Shown piece after piece: positions 34,832-44,186 of a stretch of 63,143 nt of DNA. The position numbers and the translations under genes were made by a program. Location of the stretch: NCBI GenBank assembly GCA_910586455.1, contig CAJUHX010000007.1, positions 1 through 63,143 on the forward strand, in the 5' to 3' direction. Source of the stretch: an uncultured Muribaculaceae bacterium (lineage in GTDB: Bacteria; Bacteroidota; Bacteroidia; Bacteroidales; Muribaculaceae). Under the pieces are notes generated by a model, which did not search any database, was not told the DNA's origin, and saw only the letters and a program-made list of their open reading frames with translations. Position 1 is the first letter of the stretch. Each line of letters starts with the position of its first letter.

Positions 34832-36124
34832 TCAGCTGTTATGATGTCCGTTGATGGCATCCACGGTATTTAGGCGCGAGGCCTGCCATGCCGGAATGGA
34901 TGCGCTTATAAAGTTAAGAGTGAAGCAAACCGCCAGGACTGCCAGAATAAAGCGCCAGTTCAGCAGCATTACCATGGAGGGAGTGGCGTGTATTACGCCT
35001 ATCCAGCCGGCTGTGTACAGACCCTCGTAGCTGCTGAGAAATATCATGGCCGCGCACCAGCCTGCAATGCCTCCGCCTAAGGTGACTATGAAGTTCTCGT
35101 TTATTATGTCGCGTACGATACGCCAGCGCGTGCAGCCGAAGGCGCGGCGTATGCCGAACTCACCCACACGGCGCCTTATACGGCTGTGGAGCATGCCGGC
35201 AAGATTGATGGCCGGCAGCAGCAACAGCAGCAGGTAGGTGATGAGGCGGCCGCGGGCGGTACTTTCGTTATCGGGGCTGTTATTGGAGCCGTATTCGCCC
35301 TCCACCACCGTAGCTACGTCGTACGGAGTCTGATGGTACACAGGTTCCTTATCCGCGGGCGCCAGCTCGGTGGCCAGTTGGGCGTAGCGGGCCTTTACCT
35401 GGCTCCTCAGGTCGGCGGGGTCGGTGCCTTCGGCCAGCAGAAGGGCTACGGCCACGTCGCCAAGATAGCCGTCGTTGTCCCATGCGGCTGCGGTCGTTGC
35501 CGACATCGGTATGAACACCTCACCCGAGGCCTGGCGGGCAAGCGCCGAGTTGTCCTCCACAATACCCGCTACGGTATAAGGCTGGAAATTCAGCATGAAT
35601 TCTGCTCCCACGGCCTTGGCATCGCCGAACAGTTTGCGTGCTGTGGTTCTGGACAATACCGCCAGCCGTTGGCCGGCATCGACCTCGGCCTTGTCGAAAT
35701 AGCGGCCTTCGAGGAGAGTGTGGTCGAATATTTTCCAAAAATTATCGTCGACCTTGCGTACCGTTGCCTTGAAAGGCTTCATGGTGCTGCCTTCCACCTC
35801 GGCTTTCCATGTGTCGATATTTATGTATGAGCTCAGTTCCACTCCATTGAGTCCGCTATACAGTTTTTCGGCCATGGCATATGACAGACCTGCCGAACTG
35901 TTGTTGTCGGGGTGTTGGAGCCCCCGTACGTGGAAGTTCTGGCCATACATCAGTCTGGGGCGGTTAGTTTCGGGGGCGAAAGGCATTATGTTTATCTGCT
36001 GCAGGGTTATTACAACCATCAGCAGGAATACCGACAGTGCAGTGCCCACAAGGGTAACCCATGTCACCACCGACTGGTGGCGCATGTCGTACCACAGCTG
36101 CCGTAATTTGTTAGATTCAATCAT
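34832..36124 (-). CDS. ABC transporter permease, MacB/FtsX type (first copy)
   Basis: The 430-residue protein has the MacB topology: an N-terminal helix (WVTLVGTALSVFLLMVVIT), a periplasmic core of about 250 residues and an FtsX domain with RIRRRVGEFGIRRAFGCTRW between the last helices. It differs clearly in sequence from the next permease. The frame is open 83 codons upstream, but that part overlaps the ATPase gene; the ATG at 36124 lies 20 bases after the ATPase stop. It would work with the ATPase, adaptor and TolC as a tripartite pump. Confidence 0.9.
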   Translation of the reverse strand: MIESNKLRQLWYDMRHQSVVTWVTLVGTALSVFLLMVVITLQQINIMPFAPETNRPRLMYGQNFHVRGLQHPDNNSSAGLSYAMAEKLYSGLNGVELSSYINIDTWKAEVEGSTMKPFKATVRKVDDNFWKIFDHTLLEGRYFDKAEVDAGQRLAVLSRTTARKLFGDAKAVGAEFMLNFQPYTVAGIVEDNSALARQASGEVFIPMSATTAAAWDNDGYLGDVAVALLLAEGTDPADLRSQVKARYAQLATELAPADKEPVYHQTPYDVATVVEGEYGSNNSPDNESTARGRLITYLLLLLLPAINLAGMLHSRIRRRVGEFGIRRAFGCTRWRIVRDIINENFIVTLGGGIAGWCAAMIFLSSYEGLYTAGWIGVIHATPSMVMLLNWRFILAVLAVCFTLNFISASIPAWQASRLNTVDAINGHHNS

Positions 36125-36144
36125 ATGATATTCAACATTTAACA

Positions 36145-36819
36145 TTAAGAGATGATGTGTCCGTCGAAGAAGCGGATTATGCGGTCGGTCTGGCGCGCCT
36201 GTTCCTCGTTGTGTGTAACCATCACTACGGTGGTTCCGTCTTCTTTGTTGAGTTTGTGCAGCAGAGCCATTACCTCGGCGCCCATTTTGGAATCGAGGTT
36301 GCCGGTAGGTTCGTCGGCCAGTACAATCTGCGGGCCACCCACAATAGCGCGGGCTATGGCCACACGCTGGCACTGGCCGCCCGAAAGTTGTGTGGGCAGG
36401 TGCTTTATGCGGTGAGTCATGCCCAGGCGTTCAAGAACTTCCTCAACCTTACGGCGGCGCTCCGAGGCCGAAACTCCCTTGCGGTAAATCAGTGGCAGTT
36501 CCACGTTCGCGGCCACGTTGAGCGAGGGTATCAGGTGGAAACTCTGAAATACGAAGCCCAGGTTGGCGTTGCGGAAGTGTGCGGCGGCGCTGTCGGCTAT
36601 GCCTGCCATGTCACGGCCCAGGAGGGTTACGGTGCCTGTTGTGGCATTGTCGAGCAGGCCGATTATGTTCAGCAGCGTTGATTTGCCGCAGCCGCTGGGG
36701 CCCATTATACTTACAAATTCGCCTTGTTCGATTTCGAGGTTCACGTTTTCCAGGGCGATAGTTTCAACTTCTTTGGTGCGGTAAACCTTGCTTACTTCTT
36801 TCAGTGAAATGATACACAT
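36145..36819 (-). CDS. ABC transporter ATP-binding protein, MacB/LolD type
   Basis: The 224-residue protein is a complete ABC ATPase: Walker A GPSGCGKSTL, Q-loop FVFQSFHLIPSL, signature LSGGQCQRVAIARA, Walker B IVLADEPTGNLDS and the switch His in VVMVTHNEEQA. The GNLDS and HLIP features are those of the MacB/LolD/FtsE branch. It powers the two permeases encoded next. It starts 22 bases after the adaptor. Confidence 0.94.
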   Translation of the reverse strand: MCIISLKEVSKVYRTKEVETIALENVNLEIEQGEFVSIMGPSGCGKSTLLNIIGLLDNATTGTVTLLGRDMAGIADSAAAHFRNANLGFVFQSFHLIPSLNVAANVELPLIYRKGVSASERRRKVEEVLERLGMTHRIKHLPTQLSGGQCQRVAIARAIVGGPQIVLADEPTGNLDSKMGAEVMALLHKLNKEDGTTVVMVTHNEEQARQTDRIIRFFDGHIIS

Positions 36820-36841
36820 ATATTCGGATATCTTTAGTTTT

Positions 36842-38092
36842 TTATTTGCTTATTTTCAGATTTTTGGAGTTGCGGTAGTTTTCCATATCGCTTACCACCA
36901 CGCGGTCGCCCGGTTCAAGGCCGCTGAGCACCTCGACGTACCGGCGGTTGCTGTCGCCAAGTTTTACGGTGCGGCGGGTGAGATGGTCGTCGGCGTCGAG
37001 CACAAACATCTGGTAGTCGCCCGGCCCCTTGAAGAAACTGCCCTGTGAGAGGCGCACCACATCGTCCTTATATCCGTAGCTGATAAAGATGTCGGCGCGC
37101 AGGCCGCTGCGCAGGCCTTTCACCCTTGGATTGTCGAGGCTGACGCGCAGGCCCACCGATCCGGCGTTCGACTGCGGAGTTATACTCTCCACCATGCCCT
37201 GAAGTTCGAGTTTGCCCACGCGCACTATAACTGTTGCGCCCGGCTTCACACGCTCGCTGTTGCCCTCCGGAACCTCGCCTTCGATGGTGAAGGCCGAGAG
37301 GTCGCTGACCACAGCCACTTTCTGCCCCGGCGAAACTTTGCTGCCGATGTCGGTGAGGATAAAGGTTACGCTGCCACTGTGCGGGGCGGGTATGCGTCCC
37401 CGGGCCAGAGTCTTGCGGGTTATGGCCAGATCTTTTTCGTAGCTGCTCAGTTGCAGACGCTGCACCTCTTCGGCGGCATTGGCGCGCAGTCGTTCGTTAT
37501 CGTGACGGTGACGCAGCTGCTGCAGTTCGAGGCGCGCGGTTGCCAGTGCGGTTTCGGCCTGGCGCACACGTTCGCCGGTGCCGCTGCCCAGGCTGTCAAG
37601 GTGACGTTCGTTCTGAACCTCCACCTCCAGGGAGTTTACCTGCATGCCCTTGACTTTGATCTGCATATCCAGTTCGCTCAAGGCAGTTTTGTTGTTGAGT
37701 TGCAGCTGCAGCAGTTCGCGTCGCATCACCTCGTAGGTGTCAAGCATCTTCTCGAAATTGGTGTTGGCAGTTTCGAGGTCGAGTTCCAGCAGAGGAGTAC
37801 CGGCGCTGACACTGTCGCCCAGACGCACGAAACTCTGTATAAGGCGCGACTCCACGGGCGAGGTTATGATTTCCTCGTAGGCCGGCACCACGCGGCCGCT
37901 GGCATTGACAGTCGTTTCGATGGCTCCGCGGTCGACGGTACCGATGCGGATGTCGCGTTCCTTTACTGATTTTTCCAACGCGAGCAGAAGCCATATTATG
38001 GCTGTGAGCACCACGGCGGTGCCGATAATCCAGGGCACGGCGGCGCGCAACTGCCGGCGGCGTATAGTAGCTTTGTCGATTTGTTTGTCCAT
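36842..38092 (-). CDS. Periplasmic adaptor of a MacA-like efflux pump
   Basis: The 416-residue protein has one N-terminal membrane helix (about 20-43), a barrel-sandwich (lipoyl) domain split by a long alpha-hairpin (about 105-220) and beta-barrel domains with GSKVSPGQKVAVVSDLSAFT. This is the MacA/HlyD adaptor layout that joins permease to TolC. It is the first gene of the minus-strand operon. A promoter TTG (38127-38125), 20 bases, TTAATTTG (38104-38097) ends five bases before the ATG, so the message may be leaderless. A perfect palindrome lies about 80 bases upstream. Confidence 0.91.
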   Translation of the reverse strand: MDKQIDKATIRRRQLRAAVPWIIGTAVVLTAIIWLLLALEKSVKERDIRIGTVDRGAIETTVNASGRVVPAYEEIITSPVESRLIQSFVRLGDSVSAGTPLLELDLETANTNFEKMLDTYEVMRRELLQLQLNNKTALSELDMQIKVKGMQVNSLEVEVQNERHLDSLGSGTGERVRQAETALATARLELQQLRHRHDNERLRANAAEEVQRLQLSSYEKDLAITRKTLARGRIPAPHSGSVTFILTDIGSKVSPGQKVAVVSDLSAFTIEGEVPEGNSERVKPGATVIVRVGKLELQGMVESITPQSNAGSVGLRVSLDNPRVKGLRSGLRADIFISYGYKDDVVRLSQGSFFKGPGDYQMFVLDADDHLTRRTVKLGDSNRRYVEVLSGLEPGDRVVVSDMENYRNSKNLKISK

Positions 38093-38096
38093 GCTG

Positions 38097-38127
38097 CAAA
38101 TTAATATTATTTTTTCGTTTTTGTCAA
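38097..38127 (-). promoter_or_regulatory. Putative promoter of the efflux operon
   Basis: TTG, a 20-base spacer and TTAATTTG on the minus strand. The -7 box departs from consensus at its second base, fitting a promoter that needs an activator. Confidence 0.5.
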
Positions 38128-38163
38128 CTGTGCTTGAAAATCAGGGTATTGCAACTTGGAGAG

Positions 38164-38179
38164 TGTCCGAAAACGGACA
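38164..38179. promoter_or_regulatory. Palindrome TGTCCG-AAAA-CGGACA, candidate operator
   Basis: A perfect 6+4+6 palindrome stands between the divergent efflux adaptor gene and porT. Its centre is about 80 bases upstream of the efflux promoter's expected start, a normal distance for an activator. The Fis-type response regulator of the same operon is the natural candidate to bind it. No second copy was found in the window. Confidence 0.5.
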
Positions 38180-38260
38180 ACCTGCCCGGCCACAGTCATC
38201 AAGCCGCCCTAAATTCCGACAAATGCAATAAATTGGGGCGGTGCGCGTTAATAAAAAAGC

Positions 38261-38989
38261 ATGAATACCCGTAGACCAATCATAATCGTACTGCTGATGC
38301 TGGTGGCCGCCATGGCCTCAGCCGCATCGGCGCGCGACCTCAACGACAAGCTGCAGAACCGCCCGTACGCCGACCTGCGCAAGTGGCATCTGGGTTTCTC
38401 GATAGGCACCTACACCGGCGGCCTCAACTTTACTCACAACGGATTCATTACCGACGACGGCGCCCAGTGGCGTCTTGAGCAGCCCGACTATCAGCCCGGA
38501 TTCAGTGTCAACGGCCTTGTGAACCTGCGGCTGAACAACTACTTCAGCCTGCGCTTCTCGCCCGGCATGTACTTCGGCAGCTATGACCTGAAGATGGCCG
38601 ACTATAACAATCCCGAGAACACCGAACGCCAGAATATAAAGACAGCCATGGTGGTGATGCCCTTCGACCTCAAGTACGCCGCACTGCGCTACCGCAACGC
38701 CAGGCCGTATGTGACAGGCGGTGTAATGCCCGCATTCGACGTGAGCAAGCGCCGCAGCGACTTTATAAAACTGAAATCGAGCGATGTGTATCTGTCGGTA
38801 GGCTTTGGCTGCGACTTCTATCTGCCGTATTTCAAATTTATACCGGAAGTGAAATTCTGCTTCGGACTCAGCGACCTGCTGGTGAAGGACCGGCCAGACC
38901 TGGAAGATAATCCGGCAGCGCAGGTATTTACCAAGTCGCTCTCCAAAGTCACCTCCAAAATGATAGTGTTCACCTTCTACTTCGAGTAA
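38261..38989 (+). CDS. porT: Type IX secretion protein PorT
   Basis: The 242-residue protein has a signal peptide (about 1-24) and an eight-stranded outer-membrane barrel of the PorT/SprT family, with KWHLGFSIGTYTGGLNFTHN after the mature N-terminus, FSLRFSPGMYFGSYDL, and a final strand VTSKMIVFTFYFE. PorT is required for type IX secretion in Porphyromonas and gliding bacteria. The porP start codon follows its stop codon directly with no gap, tying it to the T9SS operon. Confidence 0.85.
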   Translation: MNTRRPIIIVLLMLVAAMASAASARDLNDKLQNRPYADLRKWHLGFSIGTYTGGLNFTHNGFITDDGAQWRLEQPDYQPGFSVNGLVNLRLNNYFSLRFSPGMYFGSYDLKMADYNNPENTERQNIKTAMVVMPFDLKYAALRYRNARPYVTGGVMPAFDVSKRRSDFIKLKSSDVYLSVGFGCDFYLPYFKFIPEVKFCFGLSDLLVKDRPDLEDNPAAQVFTKSLSKVTSKMIVFTFYFE

Positions 38990-39988
38990 ATGATCCAACG
39001 CGTAATCATAAGCCTTGTGACGGTTCTGGCAGCTCTGGCTCCAGCGGCCCTGCACGCGCAGACCGACCCCCAGCTGAGCCAGTACTACGAGGTGCCCTCG
39101 TTCTATAATCCGGCGGCGGTGGGCCGCACTGACTTTATCCGCATCCGCGGCGGGGCGCGCCTGCAGTGGATGGGCATCGAACGCGCCCCCAAGACCTTTG
39201 TGGCTGTGGCCGACATGCCCATGAAGCTATTTGGCAAACGCATAGGCCTGGGTGTGGCAATCGATCAGGAAACCGCCGGCCTGTACAGTACCCTCAACGC
39301 AAGCGCCCAGCTGGCATACAAAATCAACAAACTCGGCGGCACATGGACAGCCGGCGTGCAGATAGGCCTGCTCGATCAGGGCTTCAAAGGCTCGGAAGTA
39401 GACATGCCCGACGACGACGATTACCACGAAAGCAACGACGACGCCCTGCCGCGTACCGATGTCCACGGCAGCGCAGTAGACTTCAGCGCCGGTATATGGT
39501 ACGACCACCGGCTCTTCTACGCCGGCATATCGTGCAGCCATCTGAGCGCCCCCACCGTGAAACTTAAAGCCGACGGCGACAACGGCGGCGACGCCACCAC
39601 CGGTACCGAACAATATTTTGAGTTCGGCAGCAAACGCACCCTCTATTTTATCGCCGGGGGCAATATTCCGCTAAAAAATACGTTATTTGATATACTGCCG
39701 TCGGTGCTGGTTAAAAGTGATTTTGCATTCACAACCGCCGAAATAAACGCACGTGTGCGTTACAACAAATTCCTGACCTTTGGTGTGGGATACCGCTGGA
39801 ACGACGCCGTCATAGCCACCATAGCCGCCGAATACAAAAACTTTTTCATAGGCTACAGCTACGATTACGCCACCACGGCCATTGCAAAGGCCTCGAGCGG
39901 CAGCCACGAAGTATTTGCCGGATACAGCCTTAAACTGAATCTGGGCGACAAAAACCGCAACAAACACAAGAGCATACGATATATGTAA
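38990..39988 (+). CDS. porP: Type IX secretion protein PorP/SprF family
   Basis: The 332-residue protein has a signal peptide (about 1-23) and the family opening QTDPQLSQYYEVPSFYNPAAVG, then a barrel with repeated GxxY and FGVGYRWNDAVIATIAAEYK strands. PorP/SprF proteins are outer-membrane partners of the PorK-PorN ring or of specific cargo. It begins right after the porT stop codon and precedes gldK by 91 bases. Confidence 0.92.
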   Translation: MIQRVIISLVTVLAALAPAALHAQTDPQLSQYYEVPSFYNPAAVGRTDFIRIRGGARLQWMGIERAPKTFVAVADMPMKLFGKRIGLGVAIDQETAGLYSTLNASAQLAYKINKLGGTWTAGVQIGLLDQGFKGSEVDMPDDDDYHESNDDALPRTDVHGSAVDFSAGIWYDHRLFYAGISCSHLSAPTVKLKADGDNGGDATTGTEQYFEFGSKRTLYFIAGGNIPLKNTLFDILPSVLVKSDFAFTTAEINARVRYNKFLTFGVGYRWNDAVIATIAAEYKNFFIGYSYDYATTAIAKASSGSHEVFAGYSLKLNLGDKNRNKHKSIRYM

Positions 39989-40079
39989 GCAATGTTAAAG
40001 GTTAAATGTTAAAAGGTCCTGCGGGCAGTTTGGCATTATCCTGAATTTAACATTCAACATTTAATATTAATGATAAACG

Positions 40080-41534
40080 ATGACCAACAGAACTAAGACA
40101 TTTCAGCTCCTGATGATATTTTGCCTGTGCGCGCTGGCTCTGCACTCATGCGCCAGCGGCAGCCGCAGTTCGGCCGGCGGTGAAGTCACCGGCGTGGGCG
40201 GTACCTCGTGGGCCGAACCCACTCCCTACGGCATGGTGCTGGTGAACCGCGGCTCCATGGAAGTGGGCGTGCAGAAGCCCGACAGCGCCTGGAATCTCGC
40301 CTCCAATGCCCGTGGCATATCGGTCGACGGATTCTGGATGGACGAAACTGAAGTCACCAATTCGAAATACAAACAGTTCGTATTCTGGGTGCGCGACTCC
40401 ATTATCCGCGAGCGTCTGGCAGACCCCGCTTTCGGCGGCAACGAGGACTTCAAAATCGAGGAAGACCGCGACGGCAACCCCATCACACCTCATCTGAACT
40501 GGAACAAACCCATACCCTGGCGCAACCCCAACGAAGACGAGCAGCGCGCCATCGAGAGTGTGTACCGCATAAACCCCATAACCGGTGTGAAGGAGCTCGA
40601 TGCCGAGCAACTCAACTACCGCTACGAGGTGTATAACCAGACCGAGGCAGTGAAACGCAAAAACCGCCTCAATCCCCGACGTCGCGAGTATAACACCGAC
40701 AAGCCGGTGCCTACCGAGCTGCCCATGATCAGCAAGGACACAGCATACATCAACGACGAAGGCGAAATCATACGCGAAACCATACAGCGCCGTCTTACAG
40801 GCGACTACGACTTCCTCAACACCTATATAGTGAATGTCTACCCCGATACCACAGCATGGGTCAACGACTTTGAGAACGCCTACAATGAACCATACGTGCG
40901 CCTGTACTTCTCGCACGGCGGCTACAGCGAATACCCCGTGGTGGGCGTGAGCTGGGAGCAGGCCAACGCATTCTCCAACTGGCGAACCGACTTCCTGCGC
41001 CGCAGCCTTGGCCGCGAAGGCGTGTACGTGGAACCCTACCGTCTGCCCACCGAGGCCGAGTGGGAATACGCCGCCCGCGCAGGTGTGAACGAAAATATGT
41101 ATCCCTGGGACGGCGACCTCACCATGAGCGACGACAAAGGCTGTTTCTATGCCAACTTCAAGCCCCAGGAAGGGAACTATGTTAAAGACGGCCATGTGAT
41201 TACATCGCGTGTGGGCACGTATGCCCCCAACGATTTCGGCCTCTACGACATGGCCGGTAACGTAAGCGAGTGGACATCGACCGCTTTTACCGAAAGCGTC
41301 GGTCGCCTCACCAACGACCTCAACCCCGAGTATCGCTACGACGCCGCTCAGGAGGACCCCTACAAGATGAAGCGCAAGATTGTGCGCGGAGGCTCGTGGA
41401 AAGACGTGGCCCACAACATCCGCTCCGACCTCCGCATGTGGGAGTATCAGAACGAGCAGCGCTCGTACATAGGTTTCCGCAACGTACGCAGCCAGATAGG
41501 CTTCGCCCGCGGAAACAAACATAATAAAAAATAG
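40080..41534 (+). CDS. porK: Type IX secretion lipoprotein GldK/PorK
   Basis: The 484-residue protein has a lipoprotein signal (LCALALHSC) and a formylglycine-generating-enzyme-like fold (GFWMDETEVTNSKYKQFVFW; YRLPTEAEWEYAARAGVNEN; GLYDMAGNVSEWT; VRGGSWKD). In the T9SS, GldK/PorK binds GldN/PorN in the large periplasmic ring attached to the outer membrane. The FGE fold is structural here. The gap before it contains only imperfect AT-rich hairpins built of TTTAACATT words. Confidence 0.95.
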   Translation: MTNRTKTFQLLMIFCLCALALHSCASGSRSSAGGEVTGVGGTSWAEPTPYGMVLVNRGSMEVGVQKPDSAWNLASNARGISVDGFWMDETEVTNSKYKQFVFWVRDSIIRERLADPAFGGNEDFKIEEDRDGNPITPHLNWNKPIPWRNPNEDEQRAIESVYRINPITGVKELDAEQLNYRYEVYNQTEAVKRKNRLNPRRREYNTDKPVPTELPMISKDTAYINDEGEIIRETIQRRLTGDYDFLNTYIVNVYPDTTAWVNDFENAYNEPYVRLYFSHGGYSEYPVVGVSWEQANAFSNWRTDFLRRSLGREGVYVEPYRLPTEAEWEYAARAGVNENMYPWDGDLTMSDDKGCFYANFKPQEGNYVKDGHVITSRVGTYAPNDFGLYDMAGNVSEWTSTAFTESVGRLTNDLNPEYRYDAAQEDPYKMKRKIVRGGSWKDVAHNIRSDLRMWEYQNEQRSYIGFRNVRSQIGFARGNKHNKK

Positions 41535-41572
41535 CAAGCGAATACACAATCAATCACCACACACAGCAGATT

Positions 41573-42613
41573 ATGAGCAATAAAAGAAAAAAACGCGGTG
41601 GCCTCGCAGGCTTTATCAGCAGCAGCAAGGGCCAGCGTTTCTTCAACTTCGCATATTCAATCGGTGCAGCTATCGTTATCTGGGGCGCACTGTTCAAGAT
41701 TCTTCACTTGCCCGGCGGCAACGCGCTGCTGTCGATTGGTATGGGCACCGAGGTGCTGATGTTCGTGCTGACAGCCTTTGACCGGCCGCCGAAAGAGTAC
41801 GACTGGGAGGAAGTATTCCCTCAGTTGCGCGAGAAGCCCGAAGCCGATGACGACAGCGAACTCGTAGCAGACGGGCAGCCGATCAACGAGCAGCCGCAGC
41901 CCGAAGCAGAAGCCGCGGCAGGCGCGTCGGGCGTACATGGCGGCCCGGCCACAATAGTAGTTGGCGGCATGCCCTCCGGAGGAGGCTCCGTGGTGTTCGG
42001 CAATCCGGATGTGTCCCGGGCTGTATCGCAGGCCGACGCTTCCGCAGTGGTTACAGCCACCGCCGGCGACGTGGCCGGCTCCACCGAGCAGTATATCGAG
42101 CAGCTGGGCGGCATCACCGCGCAGCTGGCCAAGCTGCAGAGTACCACTCAGGCCCTCAACGAGGTCAGCGAGGTGCTTTTGCAGAGCTACCGCGTAATCA
42201 GCGAGAACTCCGACTCCATTACCGAAAGCTCACGCGGATACGTGGAGGAAATGCAGAATCTCAGCCGCAATATCGGCGGTCTGAACACAATTTACGAAAT
42301 TCAGCTCAAGAGCATATCATCGCAGCTCGACGCCATCGACCGCGTAAACCGCGGCATAAAGGACATTCGCGACATGTACGAGAAATCAGCCGACCAGAGC
42401 GCGCGCTACTGCGAGGAAACCGAACGCATGGCCCGCTACATGCAGCAGCTCAACGCTGTGTATGAGCGCATGATTCAGGCCATGACCATGAACATGTACC
42501 GCCCCATGATGTCGCCCGCCGACATGGCCGGTGTAGGCAACACCGAAACCGGCGCCGGCAGCGAATTCAAGGCACAGTCGGTGCCCGTCGATCACCAGAA
42601 ACCCGAAGTATAA
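41573..42613 (+). CDS. porL: Type IX secretion inner-membrane motor protein GldL/PorL
   Basis: The 346-residue protein has two N-terminal membrane helices (about 23-41 and 50-67). The second carries a buried Glu60 in LSIGMGTEVLMF, the residue thought to conduct protons in the GldL-GldM motor, and Lys42 and His45 flank it. The cytoplasmic part is a Gly/Ala-rich linker followed by long helices (about 170-300). It powers secretion together with GldM. Confidence 0.95.
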   Translation: MSNKRKKRGGLAGFISSSKGQRFFNFAYSIGAAIVIWGALFKILHLPGGNALLSIGMGTEVLMFVLTAFDRPPKEYDWEEVFPQLREKPEADDDSELVADGQPINEQPQPEAEAAAGASGVHGGPATIVVGGMPSGGGSVVFGNPDVSRAVSQADASAVVTATAGDVAGSTEQYIEQLGGITAQLAKLQSTTQALNEVSEVLLQSYRVISENSDSITESSRGYVEEMQNLSRNIGGLNTIYEIQLKSISSQLDAIDRVNRGIKDIRDMYEKSADQSARYCEETERMARYMQQLNAVYERMIQAMTMNMYRPMMSPADMAGVGNTETGAGSEFKAQSVPVDHQKPEV

Positions 42614-42614
42614 G

Positions 42615-44180
42615 ATGGCAGCAGGCAGCAGCAGACTTACACCACGCCAGAAGATGATAAACCTGATGTATATCGTCTTGACGGCCATGCTCGCCCTGAA
42701 CGTCAGCAGCGACGTTCTCGACGGCTTCAAGCAGGTGCACGATGGTCTGAGCATTACAAACAGCAGCGTGGCCGACCGTAATTTGGCCGTGTACCGTCAG
42801 CTCGAGAGTTTTGCCGCCACAAACCCCGAGAAAGGGCAGCAGTGGCTCGACAAAGCCTCGGAAGTGCGGCGCAACACCGCGGTGCTGAACCGGTATATCG
42901 ACTCGCTCAAACTACTCATTGTACAGAAGGCCGACGGCTCTGACGGCGACCCCGACAACATTGTTAACCGCGACGACCTCGAAGCGTCGTCGGTGGTGAT
43001 GCTTGCACCGGTCAACTCGCTTGGCGAGCAATTGCGCAAGCGTATCGACGGCTACCGCACATATGTGACCGGCATAGTCGGCGACCCGGCCAAGCAGCAG
43101 GCCATCAATGCCACACTTTCCACCGCACCCATTCAGCAGGCCGGTACTCTGGCTCCCAAACTGTGGGAAGAAATGAAATTCGAACAGCAGCCCGCCATCG
43201 CGGCCGTGACAATCCTGGCCAAAATGCAGAGTGACCTGCTCAACGCCGAGGGCGAGGCTCTGTCGACCCTTCTGGCCCAAGTCGATGCCGGCGACGTACG
43301 CGTGAACGAACTCAACGCATACGTGCTGCCCCAGTCGCGTCTGGTGATGCGGGGCGGCAAATACTCGGCCAACATCGTGCTGGCCGCTATCGACACCACC
43401 GCCCGTCCCACCGTGTATATCGGCGGAAACAAACTCGCCAACGACCGCGGCCTCTATGAAGTGAACGCAGGTTCAACCGGCAGTTTCAACTACAGCGGCT
43501 ATCTGGAGGTGCCCCACGGCGACGGTACTGTTACCAAGCACCCGTTCACTTCGTCGTACACCGTAATCGAGCCCATGGCCACGGTATCGGCCACTATGAT
43601 GAATGTACTCTACGCCGGTATCGACAACCCCATAAGCATAGGTGTGCCCGGTGTGGCCATGAGCGACATCTCGGCCTCCATCAGCAACGGTTCACTCACC
43701 CGCAGCGGCGACCACTGGATAGCCCGTCCGGCAGGCGTGGGCAAAGAGGCTGTGGTTACAGTCACCGCCACTATCGACGGCCGCAGCACCACAGTGGCCA
43801 CAACCACCTTCCGTGTGCGCAAACTGCCTGACCCCACGGCTTACATAGCATTCAAGGGCGCCGACGGCAACATCGACCACTACAAAGGCGGCAAAGGCTT
43901 CCCCAAAGCCTCGCTTATGGCAGCCGGCGGCCTTGAAGCTGCTATCGACGACGGCCTGCTCGACACCCGCTTCAACGTGCTCGGCTTCGAAACAGTGTTC
44001 TTCGACCAGATGGGCAACGCCATACCCGAGGTGAGCGACGGCGCCAACTTCTCGCAACGCCAGAAACAGCAGTTCCAGCGTCTGAGCCGTGGCAAGCGCT
44101 TCTATATATCCAAAATACGTGCAAGCGGTCCCGACGGCACCACCCGCGACCTCTCGCCAATCGAAGTAATCGTAAATTAA
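42615..44180 (+). CDS. porM: Type IX secretion motor protein GldM/PorM
   Basis: The 521-residue protein has a single membrane helix at its N-terminus (RQKMINLMYIVLTAMLALNV) and four periplasmic domains: a helical D1 (about 40-220) and three beta-rich domains (MRGGKYSANIVLAAIDTTAR; GVPGVAMSDISASISNGSLT). It transmits motor energy from GldL across the periplasm to the GldK-GldN ring. It starts one base after gldL. Confidence 0.95.
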   Translation: MAAGSSRLTPRQKMINLMYIVLTAMLALNVSSDVLDGFKQVHDGLSITNSSVADRNLAVYRQLESFAATNPEKGQQWLDKASEVRRNTAVLNRYIDSLKLLIVQKADGSDGDPDNIVNRDDLEASSVVMLAPVNSLGEQLRKRIDGYRTYVTGIVGDPAKQQAINATLSTAPIQQAGTLAPKLWEEMKFEQQPAIAAVTILAKMQSDLLNAEGEALSTLLAQVDAGDVRVNELNAYVLPQSRLVMRGGKYSANIVLAAIDTTARPTVYIGGNKLANDRGLYEVNAGSTGSFNYSGYLEVPHGDGTVTKHPFTSSYTVIEPMATVSATMMNVLYAGIDNPISIGVPGVAMSDISASISNGSLTRSGDHWIARPAGVGKEAVVTVTATIDGRSTTVATTTFRVRKLPDPTAYIAFKGADGNIDHYKGGKGFPKASLMAAGGLEAAIDDGLLDTRFNVLGFETVFFDQMGNAIPEVSDGANFSQRQKQQFQRLSRGKRFYISKIRASGPDGTTRDLSPIEVIVN

Positions 44181-44186
44181 AGCACC

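Noticed and set aside
36125..36373. Eighty-three extra codons before the first permease
   Set aside because: They overlap the ATPase gene and would place a charged stretch before the membrane helix.
38093..38260. Search for a sigma-54 promoter (GG, ten bases, GC) near the efflux operon
   Set aside because: No match with both dinucleotides at proper spacing was found; a near match ends in GT. The regulator also lacks the AAA+ domain needed for sigma-54.
39989..40079. Repeated TTTAACATT words and an imperfect hairpin before gldK
   Set aside because: The pairing is broken and AT-rich, and similar words occur before other genes (for example near 36130). They look like ordinary spacer sequence.
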